Assembly: GCF_014196805.1 (NCBI RefSeq)
Contig: NZ_JACIEI010000020.1
Coordinates: forward strand, 1-63,320
Source of the DNA: Sulfitobacter undariae
GTDB taxonomy: Bacteria; Pseudomonadota; Alphaproteobacteria; Rhodobacterales; Rhodobacteraceae
DNA: 63,320 nt
Direction: 5' to 3'
Both the position numbers and the translations under genes were made by a program. The notes beneath the pieces are model-generated. The model was not told the origin of the DNA. It searched no databases and was given only the letters and a program-made list of their open reading frames with translations. Below are positions 39,069 through 46,719 of the stretch, piece after piece (positions within the stretch are counted from its first letter, which is position 1; each line of letters begins with the position of its first letter).

Positions 39069-40366
39069 CAATAGCTTAGGTCTACTAATCCGGTTGCGAT
39101 AACCGGAAAGAGGGTGAGCAGCACAACCGCCAGCACAAGCAAAAGGAAGTAAGGCACAACCATTCGTGTGATTTCAAAAATGCTACGGTTTGTAAGGCCT
39201 TGAATGACGAAGAGGTTAAAACCAAGTGGCGGTGTGATTTGTGCCATCTCTACGACCACAATCAGGTAGATGCCAAACCAAATCGGATCAATGCCCGCTG
39301 CGATCACAGAGGGCAGTACCACAGAGGTGGTCAAAACCACGATAGAAATACCATCCAGAAAACAACCCAACAGAATGAAGAACAATGTCAGGACTGCGAT
39401 CAAACCATAAGTGCTGAGACCGCTGGCAGAGATGATTTCGGCCAGATCAGAGGGCAGGCCAGAGAAACTCATTGCGGAGGTGAGAAAGGCGGCACCCAGA
39501 AGGATAAAGCCGATCATCGCAGATGTGCGCGTGGCGCCCATCAAGGCGTCAATAAAGGCAGCTTTGGTCAAGGACCGACCGAAGGCGGCGATCACCAGTG
39601 ACCCCAGTACACCCAGTGCGGCGGCTTCGGTGGCGGTGGCAATACCTGCATAGATGGAACCGATGACGCAGAAAATCAGCCCGACCACAGGGATCAGTAA
39701 CTTCATCCGGCTCAGGCGTTCCATCATCGGCACACGTGCCTCGGCGGCAGGCATTTTATCAGGGTTCATCAGCGACCATACGATGATGTAGGTAGAAAAC
39801 ATCGCCATCAGCATAAGGCCCGGGACAATGCCGGCAATGAACAGACGGTTGATCGAAACCTGTGCAGCAACACCGTAAACAATCATCACAACGGAAGGCG
39901 GGATCAACAAGCCCAAAGTGCCTGAACCCGCAAGTGAGCCGATTGTCAGGCGGTCATCATACCCGCGGCTGGACAGCTCAGGCAGCGAGATTTTACCGAT
40001 CGTTGCCGTGGTCGCAGCAGAGGAACCGGACACAGCCGCAAAGATGCCGCAACCGACAACGTTTACATGCGCAAGCCCACCAGGGAGACGGCCCAACCAC
40101 GGCGCAAGGCCAGAAAACAGGTCTTCGGCCAGACGGGTGCGGTAGAGGATTTCACCCATCCAGATAAACAAGGGCAGGGCCGTCAGGGTCCAATTGGCGG
40201 ACGCGGCCCACATCGTGGTGGCATAGATCGCGTCAGCAGGTGTCGGGGTGAATAGAAGAAACACGGCAAGGCCCGCAATCAGCAGTGATACGCCAACCCA
40301 AACGCCAAGGCCTAAAAGGAAAAATAGAACCGAGAGTAGAACGACAACTTGAAGAAGACTGTCCAT
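39068..40366 (-). CDS. TRAP transporter large permease (DctM)
   Basis: 432 aa with about 12 hydrophobic segments. Motifs are LPLFIWMGEILYRT, ISLPELSSRGYDDRLTIGSL, GSGTLGLLIPPSVVMIVYG and the last third QITPPLGFNLFVIQGLT. It forms the sodium-driven channel with the small permease and the periplasmic binding protein. It starts one base after the dctQ stop. Confidence 0.9.
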   Translation of the reverse strand: MDSLLQVVVLLSVLFFLLGLGVWVGVSLLIAGLAVFLLFTPTPADAIYATTMWAASANWTLTALPLFIWMGEILYRTRLAEDLFSGLAPWLGRLPGGLAHVNVVGCGIFAAVSGSSAATTATIGKISLPELSSRGYDDRLTIGSLAGSGTLGLLIPPSVVMIVYGVAAQVSINRLFIAGIVPGLMLMAMFSTYIIVWSLMNPDKMPAAEARVPMMERLSRMKLLIPVVGLIFCVIGSIYAGIATATEAAALGVLGSLVIAAFGRSLTKAAFIDALMGATRTSAMIGFILLGAAFLTSAMSFSGLPSDLAEIISASGLSTYGLIAVLTLFFILLGCFLDGISIVVLTTSVVLPSVIAAGIDPIWFGIYLIVVVEMAQITPPLGFNLFVIQGLTNRSIFEITRMVVPYFLLLVLAVVLLTLFPVIATGLVDLSY

Positions 40367-40876
40367 TTAGACCTCCGTGCTTTCAGGCGCAATGTTTGAG
40401 GTTTCTGTAGGGAGGTGCAAAACCAGACGGATGACACGTTCGGCAAATGCAAGGCTGAACAGCGCCGAGCCGATGACCATCGTAATTTGTGGAATCCACA
40501 AAGGCACAGCTACAAGGCCGTGGCTTACGTCATTGTAGCGGTAGCTGTCCCAGACAAAGCTTGCCAAAGCGACACTGCCCCAAGCCAACATCGCCAAGGC
40601 GATCAGACTGGCCGTGATGTCCATGACGCGGCCAAACGGGCCTTTGATCAGGTTGCGCAGGGAAGTGACACGGATGTGGCCGCCGCTCATCAAGGTTGAA
40701 GGAAGCGCCAGAAAGATGGAGGCGCAAAGTGCCCAAGCCGCGAAATCATCTGCGGAAGGAATTTGATGCCCGATGGCACGCAAAAAAATCTGCGTTAAAA
40801 TGAGGGCGGCGATACCGCAGAGCATGGCGGCGGCCAAGGCTCCACAGGTTTTGTAGATCAAGCTTGAAAAAGCCAT
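40367..40876 (-). CDS. TRAP transporter small permease (DctQ)
   Basis: 169 aa from ATG 40876 (AGGA upstream). Four hydrophobic helices with the DctQ markers DFAAWALCASIFLALP and GGHIRVTSL. It pairs with the DctM gene next to it. A hairpin separates it from the dctP gene. Confidence 0.86.
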   Translation of the reverse strand: MAFSSLIYKTCGALAAAMLCGIAALILTQIFLRAIGHQIPSADDFAAWALCASIFLALPSTLMSGGHIRVTSLRNLIKGPFGRVMDITASLIALAMLAWGSVALASFVWDSYRYNDVSHGLVAVPLWIPQITMVIGSALFSLAFAERVIRLVLHLPTETSNIAPESTEV

Positions 40877-40904
40877 CGAACAAACTCCTGAAACTGAGTG
40901 CAAA

Positions 40905-40933
40905 AAAGGTGCCGCAATATCGGCGGCACCTTT
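40905..40933 (-). terminator. Attenuator-type hairpin between dctP and dctQ
   Basis: AAAGGTGCC and GGCACCTTT (40905-40913 with 40925-40933) form a 9-bp stem; inner GC pairing extends it. On the minus strand a T-run follows. It sits just after the binding-protein stop and may let through only part of the transcripts, so that more binding protein than permease is made. Confidence 0.72.
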
Positions 40934-40951
40934 GATTTGGTGTGCGAGAGG

Positions 40952-41920
40952 TTACTTGGCGAGCGCGTCGATGACCGCTTGGCCTTGCTCACCTGTTTGC
41001 TCGGCCCATTCCGCGCTCATCGTTTTCGCGATGACTGCAAAGTCGGCTTTCAGACCTTCAGGTGTTGAGATGACCTGCATGCCGTTTTCGGCCAGTGTTT
41101 CGGTCGCTGATGTCGTCGCTGCTGCGGCAGCTTCCCAACCACGTGCTTCGGCCAGATCAGAGGCTTCTTGCAGTGCCGTGGAAATTTCAGGCGACAGGGC
41201 GTCATAGGCGTCTTTGTTCACCAGAATAACGTTTTTCGGGATGAATGCTTTTACATCGTAGTAGTAAGGCACGTAGTCCCATGACTGGCTGTCCACACCC
41301 GTTGTCGGTGATGTGATCATCCCTGAAATAACACCTGTTGAGAATGCTTGGGAGATTTCCGAAGTTGCGATGGTTGCTGGAACCGCGCCCAACAATTCGG
41401 CCAGACGTGCGGTTGCGGGGTTATAAGCGCGGAACTTGACACCTTCAAACGAGGAGGCATCCGTGACTTCGGTTTGCATGTAGATGCCCTGTGGTGGCCA
41501 AGGTGCTGAGTACAGCATAACCAGACCGTCTTCGGCGAATTTCTCTTCGTAGATCGGTTTGGTTGCTTCCCACAGGGTTTTCGCGTCTTCAAAGGTTGTC
41601 GCAAGCAATGGCACAGCATCCGCTGAGAAGATCGCGTCTTCGTTGCCCAGCGCCGAGACCAGAACTTCACCAATTGGAACGATACCGCGTTGAACGCCGC
41701 GCTTGAGGTCGGCACGTTTCAGCAAAACCGAGTTAGAGACGACATCAATCGTCAAGGCACCATCGGTCAGGCGTGCGACGTCTTCGGCAAAGCTGCGTGC
41801 GGTTTGGGTCAGATAATTGCCATCGGGCGCGTGCGCCGACATCTGCCATGTTTCGGCAGAGGCAGCCAGCGGCAGGGACATCAGCGCAAGTGCTTGGGCG
41901 GAGAGTAGGACATGTTTCAT
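40952..41920 (-). CDS. TRAP transporter periplasmic substrate-binding protein (DctP)
   Basis: 322 aa from ATG 41920 (AAGGGAAA upstream). A cleavable signal, MKHVLLSAQALALMSLPLAA, ends near ASAETW. The fold shows the DctP pattern: a Gly-containing loop 'QRGIVPIGEVL', PAPWPPQGIYMQT-like segments and GVKFRAYNPATARLAELLGA in the ligand-binding site (Arg in FRAYN). Ligand unknown, likely a carboxylate. First transporter gene, with the unknown 223-aa gene upstream. Confidence 0.9.
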   Translation of the reverse strand: MKHVLLSAQALALMSLPLAASAETWQMSAHAPDGNYLTQTARSFAEDVARLTDGALTIDVVSNSVLLKRADLKRGVQRGIVPIGEVLVSALGNEDAIFSADAVPLLATTFEDAKTLWEATKPIYEEKFAEDGLVMLYSAPWPPQGIYMQTEVTDASSFEGVKFRAYNPATARLAELLGAVPATIATSEISQAFSTGVISGMITSPTTGVDSQSWDYVPYYYDVKAFIPKNVILVNKDAYDALSPEISTALQEASDLAEARGWEAAAAATTSATETLAENGMQVISTPEGLKADFAVIAKTMSAEWAEQTGEQGQAVIDALAK

Positions 41921-41989
41921 TTGGGTTTCCCTTTTAGGTTGGAGAGTTGGAAATGGCAGCCGTCTGATGCGGCTGGCCACGGGTTGTTA

Positions 41990-42661
41990 TCAGGCCGACA
42001 ATTCGCGTTGGTCCAGTGACCAGAGCAGCGAAAATGTTTGTGCATCTTCCACAGCGTCACCAAGAGTATCGCGCATCTGGTGCAAGGCAGCTTCTGCGGC
42101 GGGTTCGGTTGTTGTATCAATGACGATGGCGGGCGCAAGGACGCGTCCTTGCGTGTTCTCGGAGGGCAGCGGAGTCGAGAGGGTTTCATCAGGAACGAGG
42201 TACTGACTGTGCATTACACCATCAATCTGCGCGATGTCACTTAACAACTGTGCGATTTGATCCGCATCAACCGTCGTTTCACCGACAGGTTTGTTCAGAA
42301 CAATCATGGCTACATAGCCACCTGCACCAAAACCGGTTTCTTGTTCTACCGACATGACCCGGCGGCGGGTGTTGGACATGCGTGAGAAATTCAGGTTTGA
42401 CCAATTTGTCTGCTGGGTGAACGCCTTGCGGTATTCATCGGTTGTGAAACACGCCAGACTATCGGCACGGTACAAGGCCAAATAGCGGCGCGCAGAGCCA
42501 GACACCGCACGGTAACGGCGTGCACCGCTAAACCCCGGAATGCGCACGCGCTCTTCCATGTGCTCGCGGTCATACCAAAGATTGAAGTCGGCTTCATGGT
42601 CGGGGTCAATATCGCTCCAAACATAAAGCTGTGCTGCAAGGGGTTGTTTTTCCACGGTCAT
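41990..42661 (-). CDS. Conserved protein of unknown function in the TRAP operon
   Basis: 223 aa, soluble, no signal peptide. N-terminal MTVEKQPLAAQLYVWSDIDP, then FNLWYDREHMEERVRIPGF: the 'W.D.EH..ER' pattern is typical of dimeric alpha-beta barrel proteins (EthD/antibiotic-biosynthesis-monooxygenase fold). The C-terminal half has a similar strand pattern (GYVAMIVLNKP), so it may be a double barrel. First gene of the operon, 70 bases before dctP. Perhaps an enzyme acting on the TRAP substrate. Confidence 0.6.
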   Translation of the reverse strand: MTVEKQPLAAQLYVWSDIDPDHEADFNLWYDREHMEERVRIPGFSGARRYRAVSGSARRYLALYRADSLACFTTDEYRKAFTQQTNWSNLNFSRMSNTRRRVMSVEQETGFGAGGYVAMIVLNKPVGETTVDADQIAQLLSDIAQIDGVMHSQYLVPDETLSTPLPSENTQGRVLAPAIVIDTTTEPAAEAALHQMRDTLGDAVEDAQTFSLLWSLDQRELSA

Positions 42662-42805
42662 CTGATTTCTTTCCTTTTGCGTACCGTCCCTGAACTGGCC
42701 AGCCCTGCGGCCTGACCCAACCCAGCGTCAGGCAGAGGTTGTGAGTGTTGAGCAGATCATTGTATGTGGTCGCGCAAACCGCAAACGGAATAAATTAAAC
42801 GGGGC

Positions 42806-42824
42806 TGATCAGGTTTCTTGATCA
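42806..42824. promoter_or_regulatory. Candidate LysR operator of the TRAP operon
   Basis: TGATCA (42806-42811) is repeated at 42819-42824 with seven bases between. Each half is palindromic and the whole matches the T-N11-A theme of LysR-type sites. It lies between the lysR stop and the first operon gene, about 145 bases before that start. Confidence 0.45.
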
Positions 42825-42838
42825 CTCCCATAGTTATG

Positions 42839-43735
42839 TCAGGCTGGGGGCAATACGAGGTGCGCTTCGGCGCAACTGGCTGCAAGGGCAGAAATGGCAC
42901 CGTATAAATCTGCATCTGATGTCTTGTGCCAGAGGCAATAGAGCGGCAGGTCCGGCAATCTGGCATCCAGATCAAGCCGTACAAGAGTGCCTTTACCCAT
43001 ATCAAACCCGCAGGGTAATGTCGCCACGCCTAGTCCTCGTTCTGTAAGGCGGACAATGGCAGCCAAAGAGGTAACGCTGTGCAAGACAGGTGGTTGCAAA
43101 TCGCGGGAGTTGAACAGCTCTAACGTAGAGAGGTAGGGCCGTGATCGCCTAGTAAAGGTGATCAACGGCAAGTGGGCAATATCATGTATCTCCAAGGGCC
43201 GCTTGGGCAGGCTACGGGCGAGGGTTTCACTGGTGAACCACCCCAGTTCTAGGGGGGCCAAAGGCATACTGCACACGCGCTCGGCGTTGATTTCATCGGT
43301 GGTGATCAAAATGTCCAAGCCACCGCGCTCAAACTGGCTTGCAAGGTTGCTTGTGGGTTCAACCGTCAACTCCAGCTCTAGCTTGGGAAAGGCAGATGCG
43401 ATTTCGGCAATCAATTCGCCCAGCCACGTATGAACAACCGAACTGACCAAACCCAAACGTATCCGCCCCGCGCCAACCGTGACGATATTCATGGTTTCGC
43501 GCAGCGATTTTTCGGCAATAAGCACCCGTTCTGCTTTTTCCAGCATCAACGAACCGGCAGCGGTCAATCTTATCTCATGATGTTCACGGTCGAACAATTG
43601 GGTGTCAAACTCGGTCTCCAAGGCGGATATGCGACTGGAGACTGTCGCCTGAGACACGTTCAACTGGGACGCTGCAGCGCGAAAGCTGCCCAATGATGCC
43701 ACGCGGATAAACGTTTCGAGAAAGCGTGTGTTCAA
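42839..43735 (-). CDS. LysR-family transcriptional regulator
   Basis: 298 aa with a standard N-terminal helix-turn-helix (ETFIRVASLGSFRAAASQLN, QATVSSRISALE) and a two-lobe effector domain from about residue 90. Same strand as, and upstream of, the TRAP operon, which it probably controls in response to the transported compound or its product. Confidence 0.92.
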   Translation of the reverse strand: MNTRFLETFIRVASLGSFRAAASQLNVSQATVSSRISALETEFDTQLFDREHHEIRLTAAGSLMLEKAERVLIAEKSLRETMNIVTVGAGRIRLGLVSSVVHTWLGELIAEIASAFPKLELELTVEPTSNLASQFERGGLDILITTDEINAERVCSMPLAPLELGWFTSETLARSLPKRPLEIHDIAHLPLITFTRRSRPYLSTLELFNSRDLQPPVLHSVTSLAAIVRLTERGLGVATLPCGFDMGKGTLVRLDLDARLPDLPLYCLWHKTSDADLYGAISALAASCAEAHLVLPPA

Positions 43736-43833
43736 GGTTGGGTATCCCAGTTTTGTGCATTCGAGTTAACGAGAGAATGTAGCAGCTTCACAAAACATGT
43801 ACCACGGCCAACCCGTGACAGAGCGGTTTAAGG

Positions 43834-43860
43834 GGGCGGGTCAACGATGCTGACCCTCCC
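43834..43860 (-). terminator. Hairpin after the ene-reductase gene
   Basis: GGGCGGGTCA (43834-43843) pairs with TGACCCTCCC (43851-43860) except for one base, with a 7-base loop, just beyond the stop at 43867. No strong T-run follows. Confidence 0.55.
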
Positions 43861-43866
43861 TAGGAT

Positions 43867-44973
43867 TTATGCGAGTGTCTTCAGGTCTTCGATGTCGAAG
43901 CCACGTAGTTCGTCCATCTGACCGTTTTTAACCTTTTGCACCCATTGGGCGTCTGAAATCAGAGCGCGGCCAACTGCGATCAGGTCGAATTCATCACGCT
44001 CCATGCGTGTGATCAACTGGTCGATCGGCGAAGTCTGCGATCCTTGACCGACAAAAGCACCACCGAAATCGGAATTGAGGCCAACGGATCCCACGCTGAT
44101 GGTCGCAGCACCGGTTAGTTTTTTCGCCCAACCCGCAAAGTTCAAACCTTCCTCGCCGTCCAGTTCCGGGAATTCAGGCTCCCAGAAACGACGCTGAGAA
44201 CAATGCAGCATATCAACGCCCGCTTCGACCAGCGGTAAAAGCCAGTCTGTCATTTCATCTGGACTGCCCGTCAGCCGTGCTTTGTAGTCTTGCTGTTTCC
44301 ATTGGCTTACGCGCAGGATCAATGGAAAATCAGGACCAACGGCGTCGCGGATGGCCTTGATGATTTCTGCAGCAAAGCGCGAACGTTCCTTGATGGACGG
44401 GCCGTTCCACGTGTCGTCGCGCTGGTTTGCGCCAGACCAGAAGAATTGATCGATCAGATAGCCATGTGCACCGTGCACCTCAACCGCATCAAAGCCTGCA
44501 TCGCGGGCTTGCTTGGCCGCGGATGCAAAAGCTGCGATTGTGTCTGCAATGTCAGCTTCGGTCATCGCTTGGCCATTGGGGTCGTTTGGACCGACAAGGC
44601 CGGAGGGGCTTTCTGCTTCTGCCTCAGGCTGCCACTTGCCGCCGCGAATCGAACCCGTGTGCCAGATCTGCGGCGCGATTTTCCCGCCCGCTGTGTGCAC
44701 CGCGTCAGCGACATCCGCCCAGCCAGCCATTGCTTTTTCACCATGGAAAAATGGAATACCCGGCAAGTTGCGCGAGGCGGGGCGGTCTACTACGGTGCCT
44801 TCGGTCAGGATAAGACCCACGTCGGCGGCTGCGCGGCGTTCATAATAGTCCACTTGTGGCTGTCCGGGGATGCCGTCTTGTGCCATGCTGCGGGTCATGG
44901 GGGCCATGACAATACGGTTGCTCAACTCCATTCCTTTGAGGGAGAAGGGGCGGAAGAGTGTGTCGGTTTTCAT
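43867..44973 (-). CDS. Old yellow enzyme-family alkene reductase (NemA-like)
   Basis: 368 aa. FMN/TIM-barrel ene-reductase: LFRPFSLKGMELSNRIVMAP, MTRSMA, WHTGSIRGGKWQPE, AVEVHGAHGYLIDQFFW with the His-Gly-His substrate pair region, NQRDDTWNG and the C-terminal GRALISDAQWV. It reduces activated C=C bonds or nitro compounds with NADPH. It is divergent from the HxlR gene, which is expected to repress it. Confidence 0.9.
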   Translation of the reverse strand: MKTDTLFRPFSLKGMELSNRIVMAPMTRSMAQDGIPGQPQVDYYERRAAADVGLILTEGTVVDRPASRNLPGIPFFHGEKAMAGWADVADAVHTAGGKIAPQIWHTGSIRGGKWQPEAEAESPSGLVGPNDPNGQAMTEADIADTIAAFASAAKQARDAGFDAVEVHGAHGYLIDQFFWSGANQRDDTWNGPSIKERSRFAAEIIKAIRDAVGPDFPLILRVSQWKQQDYKARLTGSPDEMTDWLLPLVEAGVDMLHCSQRRFWEPEFPELDGEEGLNFAGWAKKLTGAATISVGSVGLNSDFGGAFVGQGSQTSPIDQLITRMERDEFDLIAVGRALISDAQWVQKVKNGQMDELRGFDIEDLKTLA

Positions 44974-45011
44974 GTCGTATCCTAATTCGCTTTTTTAGTG
45001 TCGAACAGTTA

Positions 45012-45028
45012 GGTATACATTTGATACC
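45012..45028. promoter_or_regulatory. Operator between ene-reductase and HxlR genes
   Basis: GGTAT-N7-ATACC is a perfect inverted repeat in the 103-base divergent region, 39 bases before the ene-reductase start and 49 before the HxlR start. It fits the style of operators of HxlR-type repressors, so both genes are probably controlled from it. Confidence 0.7.
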
Positions 45029-45076
45029 AAGTGTCTAGAGCGCACTTTGGATGCACTAAGTAACATGGAGGAAACC

Positions 45077-45454
45077 ATGCCGCACGACACTCAATGCAAC
45101 GGGTCGCGTTTTTTAGTCGATTGCCCGTCACGTTTGCTTTTCGATCAGGTCGCTGACAAGTGGTCCATGATGATCATGACCGTTCTAAACGGCGGCGGCA
45201 CGCGTTTCAATGATTTGAAACGGCGGTTGGAGGGGGTATCGCAAAAGTCGCTCTCAGTGACTCTCAAACGTTTAGAGCGCAATGGCATTATTTCCCGAAC
45301 CGTCGTTGCAACCACGCCTCCTGCAGTTCTGTATGAGATGACGCCGTTGGGGCTGACTCTGTTACCGCCGTTTCAAGCGATTTATCGTTGGGCTCACAAC
45401 AATATGGACGCAGTGGAAGCGGCGCGCGTTGCCTATGACAGTGACCATAGCTGA
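45077..45454 (+). CDS. HxlR-family transcriptional regulator
   Basis: 125 aa from ATG 45077, chosen because GGAGG (45068-45072) precedes it; the ATG at 45047 has no such site. Winged helix with CPSRLLFDQVADKWSMMIM, FNDLKRRLEGVSQKSLSVTL and LKRLERNGIISR. Cys residues at CNGSR and DCPSR near the N-terminus could sense electrophiles or quinones, as in QorR/YodB relatives. Likely repressor of the neighbouring ene-reductase. Confidence 0.9.
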   Translation: MPHDTQCNGSRFLVDCPSRLLFDQVADKWSMMIMTVLNGGGTRFNDLKRRLEGVSQKSLSVTLKRLERNGIISRTVVATTPPAVLYEMTPLGLTLLPPFQAIYRWAHNNMDAVEAARVAYDSDHS

Positions 45455-45491
45455 GGTTGCATGAACATTCCTTGTTTTGCATTCGGAGAGT

Positions 45492-45515
45492 GGCCCGCCC
45501 AAAAAAGGACGAGCC
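45492..45515. terminator. Convergent hairpin with an A6/U6 loop
   Basis: GGCCCGCCC (45492-45500) and GGACGAGCC (45507-45515) form a nine-pair stem, with G-T pairs, around six A. Located between the convergent HxlR and HbpS-like genes. Confidence 0.5.
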
Positions 45516-45524
45516 AAGATTAGT

Positions 45525-46007
45525 TTATTCAGCACCGATTGCGGCAAGGCCTGCGCGTGCACATGTCTCGTCAATCGCGCCAGATGGTGCGCCACCGACA
45601 CCGATGCCGCCGACCAATGCCTCACCAATTTTGATCGGTAGACCACCAGCTTGGATGACCATGCGGCTGTCCATATCGCGCAGACCACCGTTTTCAGGGC
45701 TGCCGCCGATAAAGTTGGCAAAACCTGCCGTGTCACGGCCCAAGCTGGCGGATGTGAACGCTTTCCCTGTGCTGGAGCCGACTGTGTGCGGACCTGCATT
45801 GTCAGCGCGCAGCAGTACTTTGGTTTCGCCGCTGCGCGCAACGATTGCGACGCTGACATTGTAGCCTTCATCGGCACATGCCGCGACAGCAGCTTGTCCC
45901 GCTGTGGTTGCCATACCCAGTGGCAGGTATGGCGCTGTTGGCAGGTCTTGGGCGACAGCCGCAATGGGGGCCAGAAGGGCGGTCGCAAGAGCAATGGAAC
46001 GGATCAT
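45525..46007 (-). CDS. Secreted HbpS/GlcG-like protein
   Basis: 160 aa from ATG 46007 (AAAAGGA upstream). A signal peptide MIRSIALATALLAPIAAVAQ is followed by the GlcG/HbpS fold: AVAACADEGYNVSVAIVARS, GKAFTSASL, MVIQAGGLPIKIGEALVGGIGVGGAPSGAIDETCA. Streptomyces HbpS binds haem or degraded iron outside the cell and modulates the SenS sensor kinase. Here the gene is next to a sensor kinase and response regulator on the same strand, and an iron uptake locus follows. Confidence 0.82.
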   Translation of the reverse strand: MIRSIALATALLAPIAAVAQDLPTAPYLPLGMATTAGQAAVAACADEGYNVSVAIVARSGETKVLLRADNAGPHTVGSSTGKAFTSASLGRDTAGFANFIGGSPENGGLRDMDSRMVIQAGGLPIKIGEALVGGIGVGGAPSGAIDETCARAGLAAIGAE

Positions 46008-46113
46008 GGTGTATTTCCTTTTGTTGAACTGATGCTCCGGTTTTAATCCAACATGTTTGAACGTGATATTCGTAGCATCCACAAAGGTGTCCGTAGTTTT
46101 ACTGATCCACGTG

Positions 46114-46719
46114 TTAGTCTGCTTGTGCATCCAGCCAGTACCGCGTCAGTTCAGCCGCCGAAGATGTACCTGCTTTGGCAGCAATCGCCGCACGGTGGCT
46201 CTCAACCGTGCGGGGTGACAAGGTCAGCGCTTCGGCGATTTGTTTAGTTGTCAGCCCCTTGGCTATCATCTCAAGCACTTCTTGCTCTCGTGCGGATAGA
46301 TGCCTGAGCAAAGCTACAGCCTCGGCACGTTCTGCCGTTACTTGTTGGCGGGTTTCAAGCTCCGCATGGCCCTTTTGGATGGCGTCAATCAGGTCTTGTT
46401 CATCAATGGGCTTGCTGAGGAAGTCTATTGCACCATTGCGAAACGCTCGCCTACACGCCTCGATATCGCCATGTCCGCTGATGATGACCGTGGGCCATGT
46501 CACACCTTGATCATTCAGTTTTTCTTGTAATTTCAAACCTGAAATCGCGGGCATCCTGATATCAAGGATCAGGCATCCGGGAAGGAGGTCAGCGGCGTGC
46601 ATCAGGAATGTCTCGGGGGATGCAAAGCTACGGACATTCAACCCGACTGTCTCCAACAGCAGGCTGAGGGCGTTGCGGACAGCTTCATCATCGTCAACGA
46701 GATAAACGTGATTATTCAT
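46114..46719 (-). CDS. FixJ-family response regulator
   Basis: 201 aa. Receiver VYLVDDDEAVRNAL, phospho-Asp in LILDIRMPAISG, Lys in LSKPIDEQDL, then a LuxR-type HTH LSAREQEVLEMIAKGLTTKQ and SPRTVESHRAAI. Its start overlaps the kinase stop by four bases. Part of a two-component pair. Confidence 0.92.
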   Translation of the reverse strand: MNNHVYLVDDDEAVRNALSLLLETVGLNVRSFASPETFLMHAADLLPGCLILDIRMPAISGLKLQEKLNDQGVTWPTVIISGHGDIEACRRAFRNGAIDFLSKPIDEQDLIDAIQKGHAELETRQQVTAERAEAVALLRHLSAREQEVLEMIAKGLTTKQIAEALTLSPRTVESHRAAIAAKAGTSSAAELTRYWLDAQAD

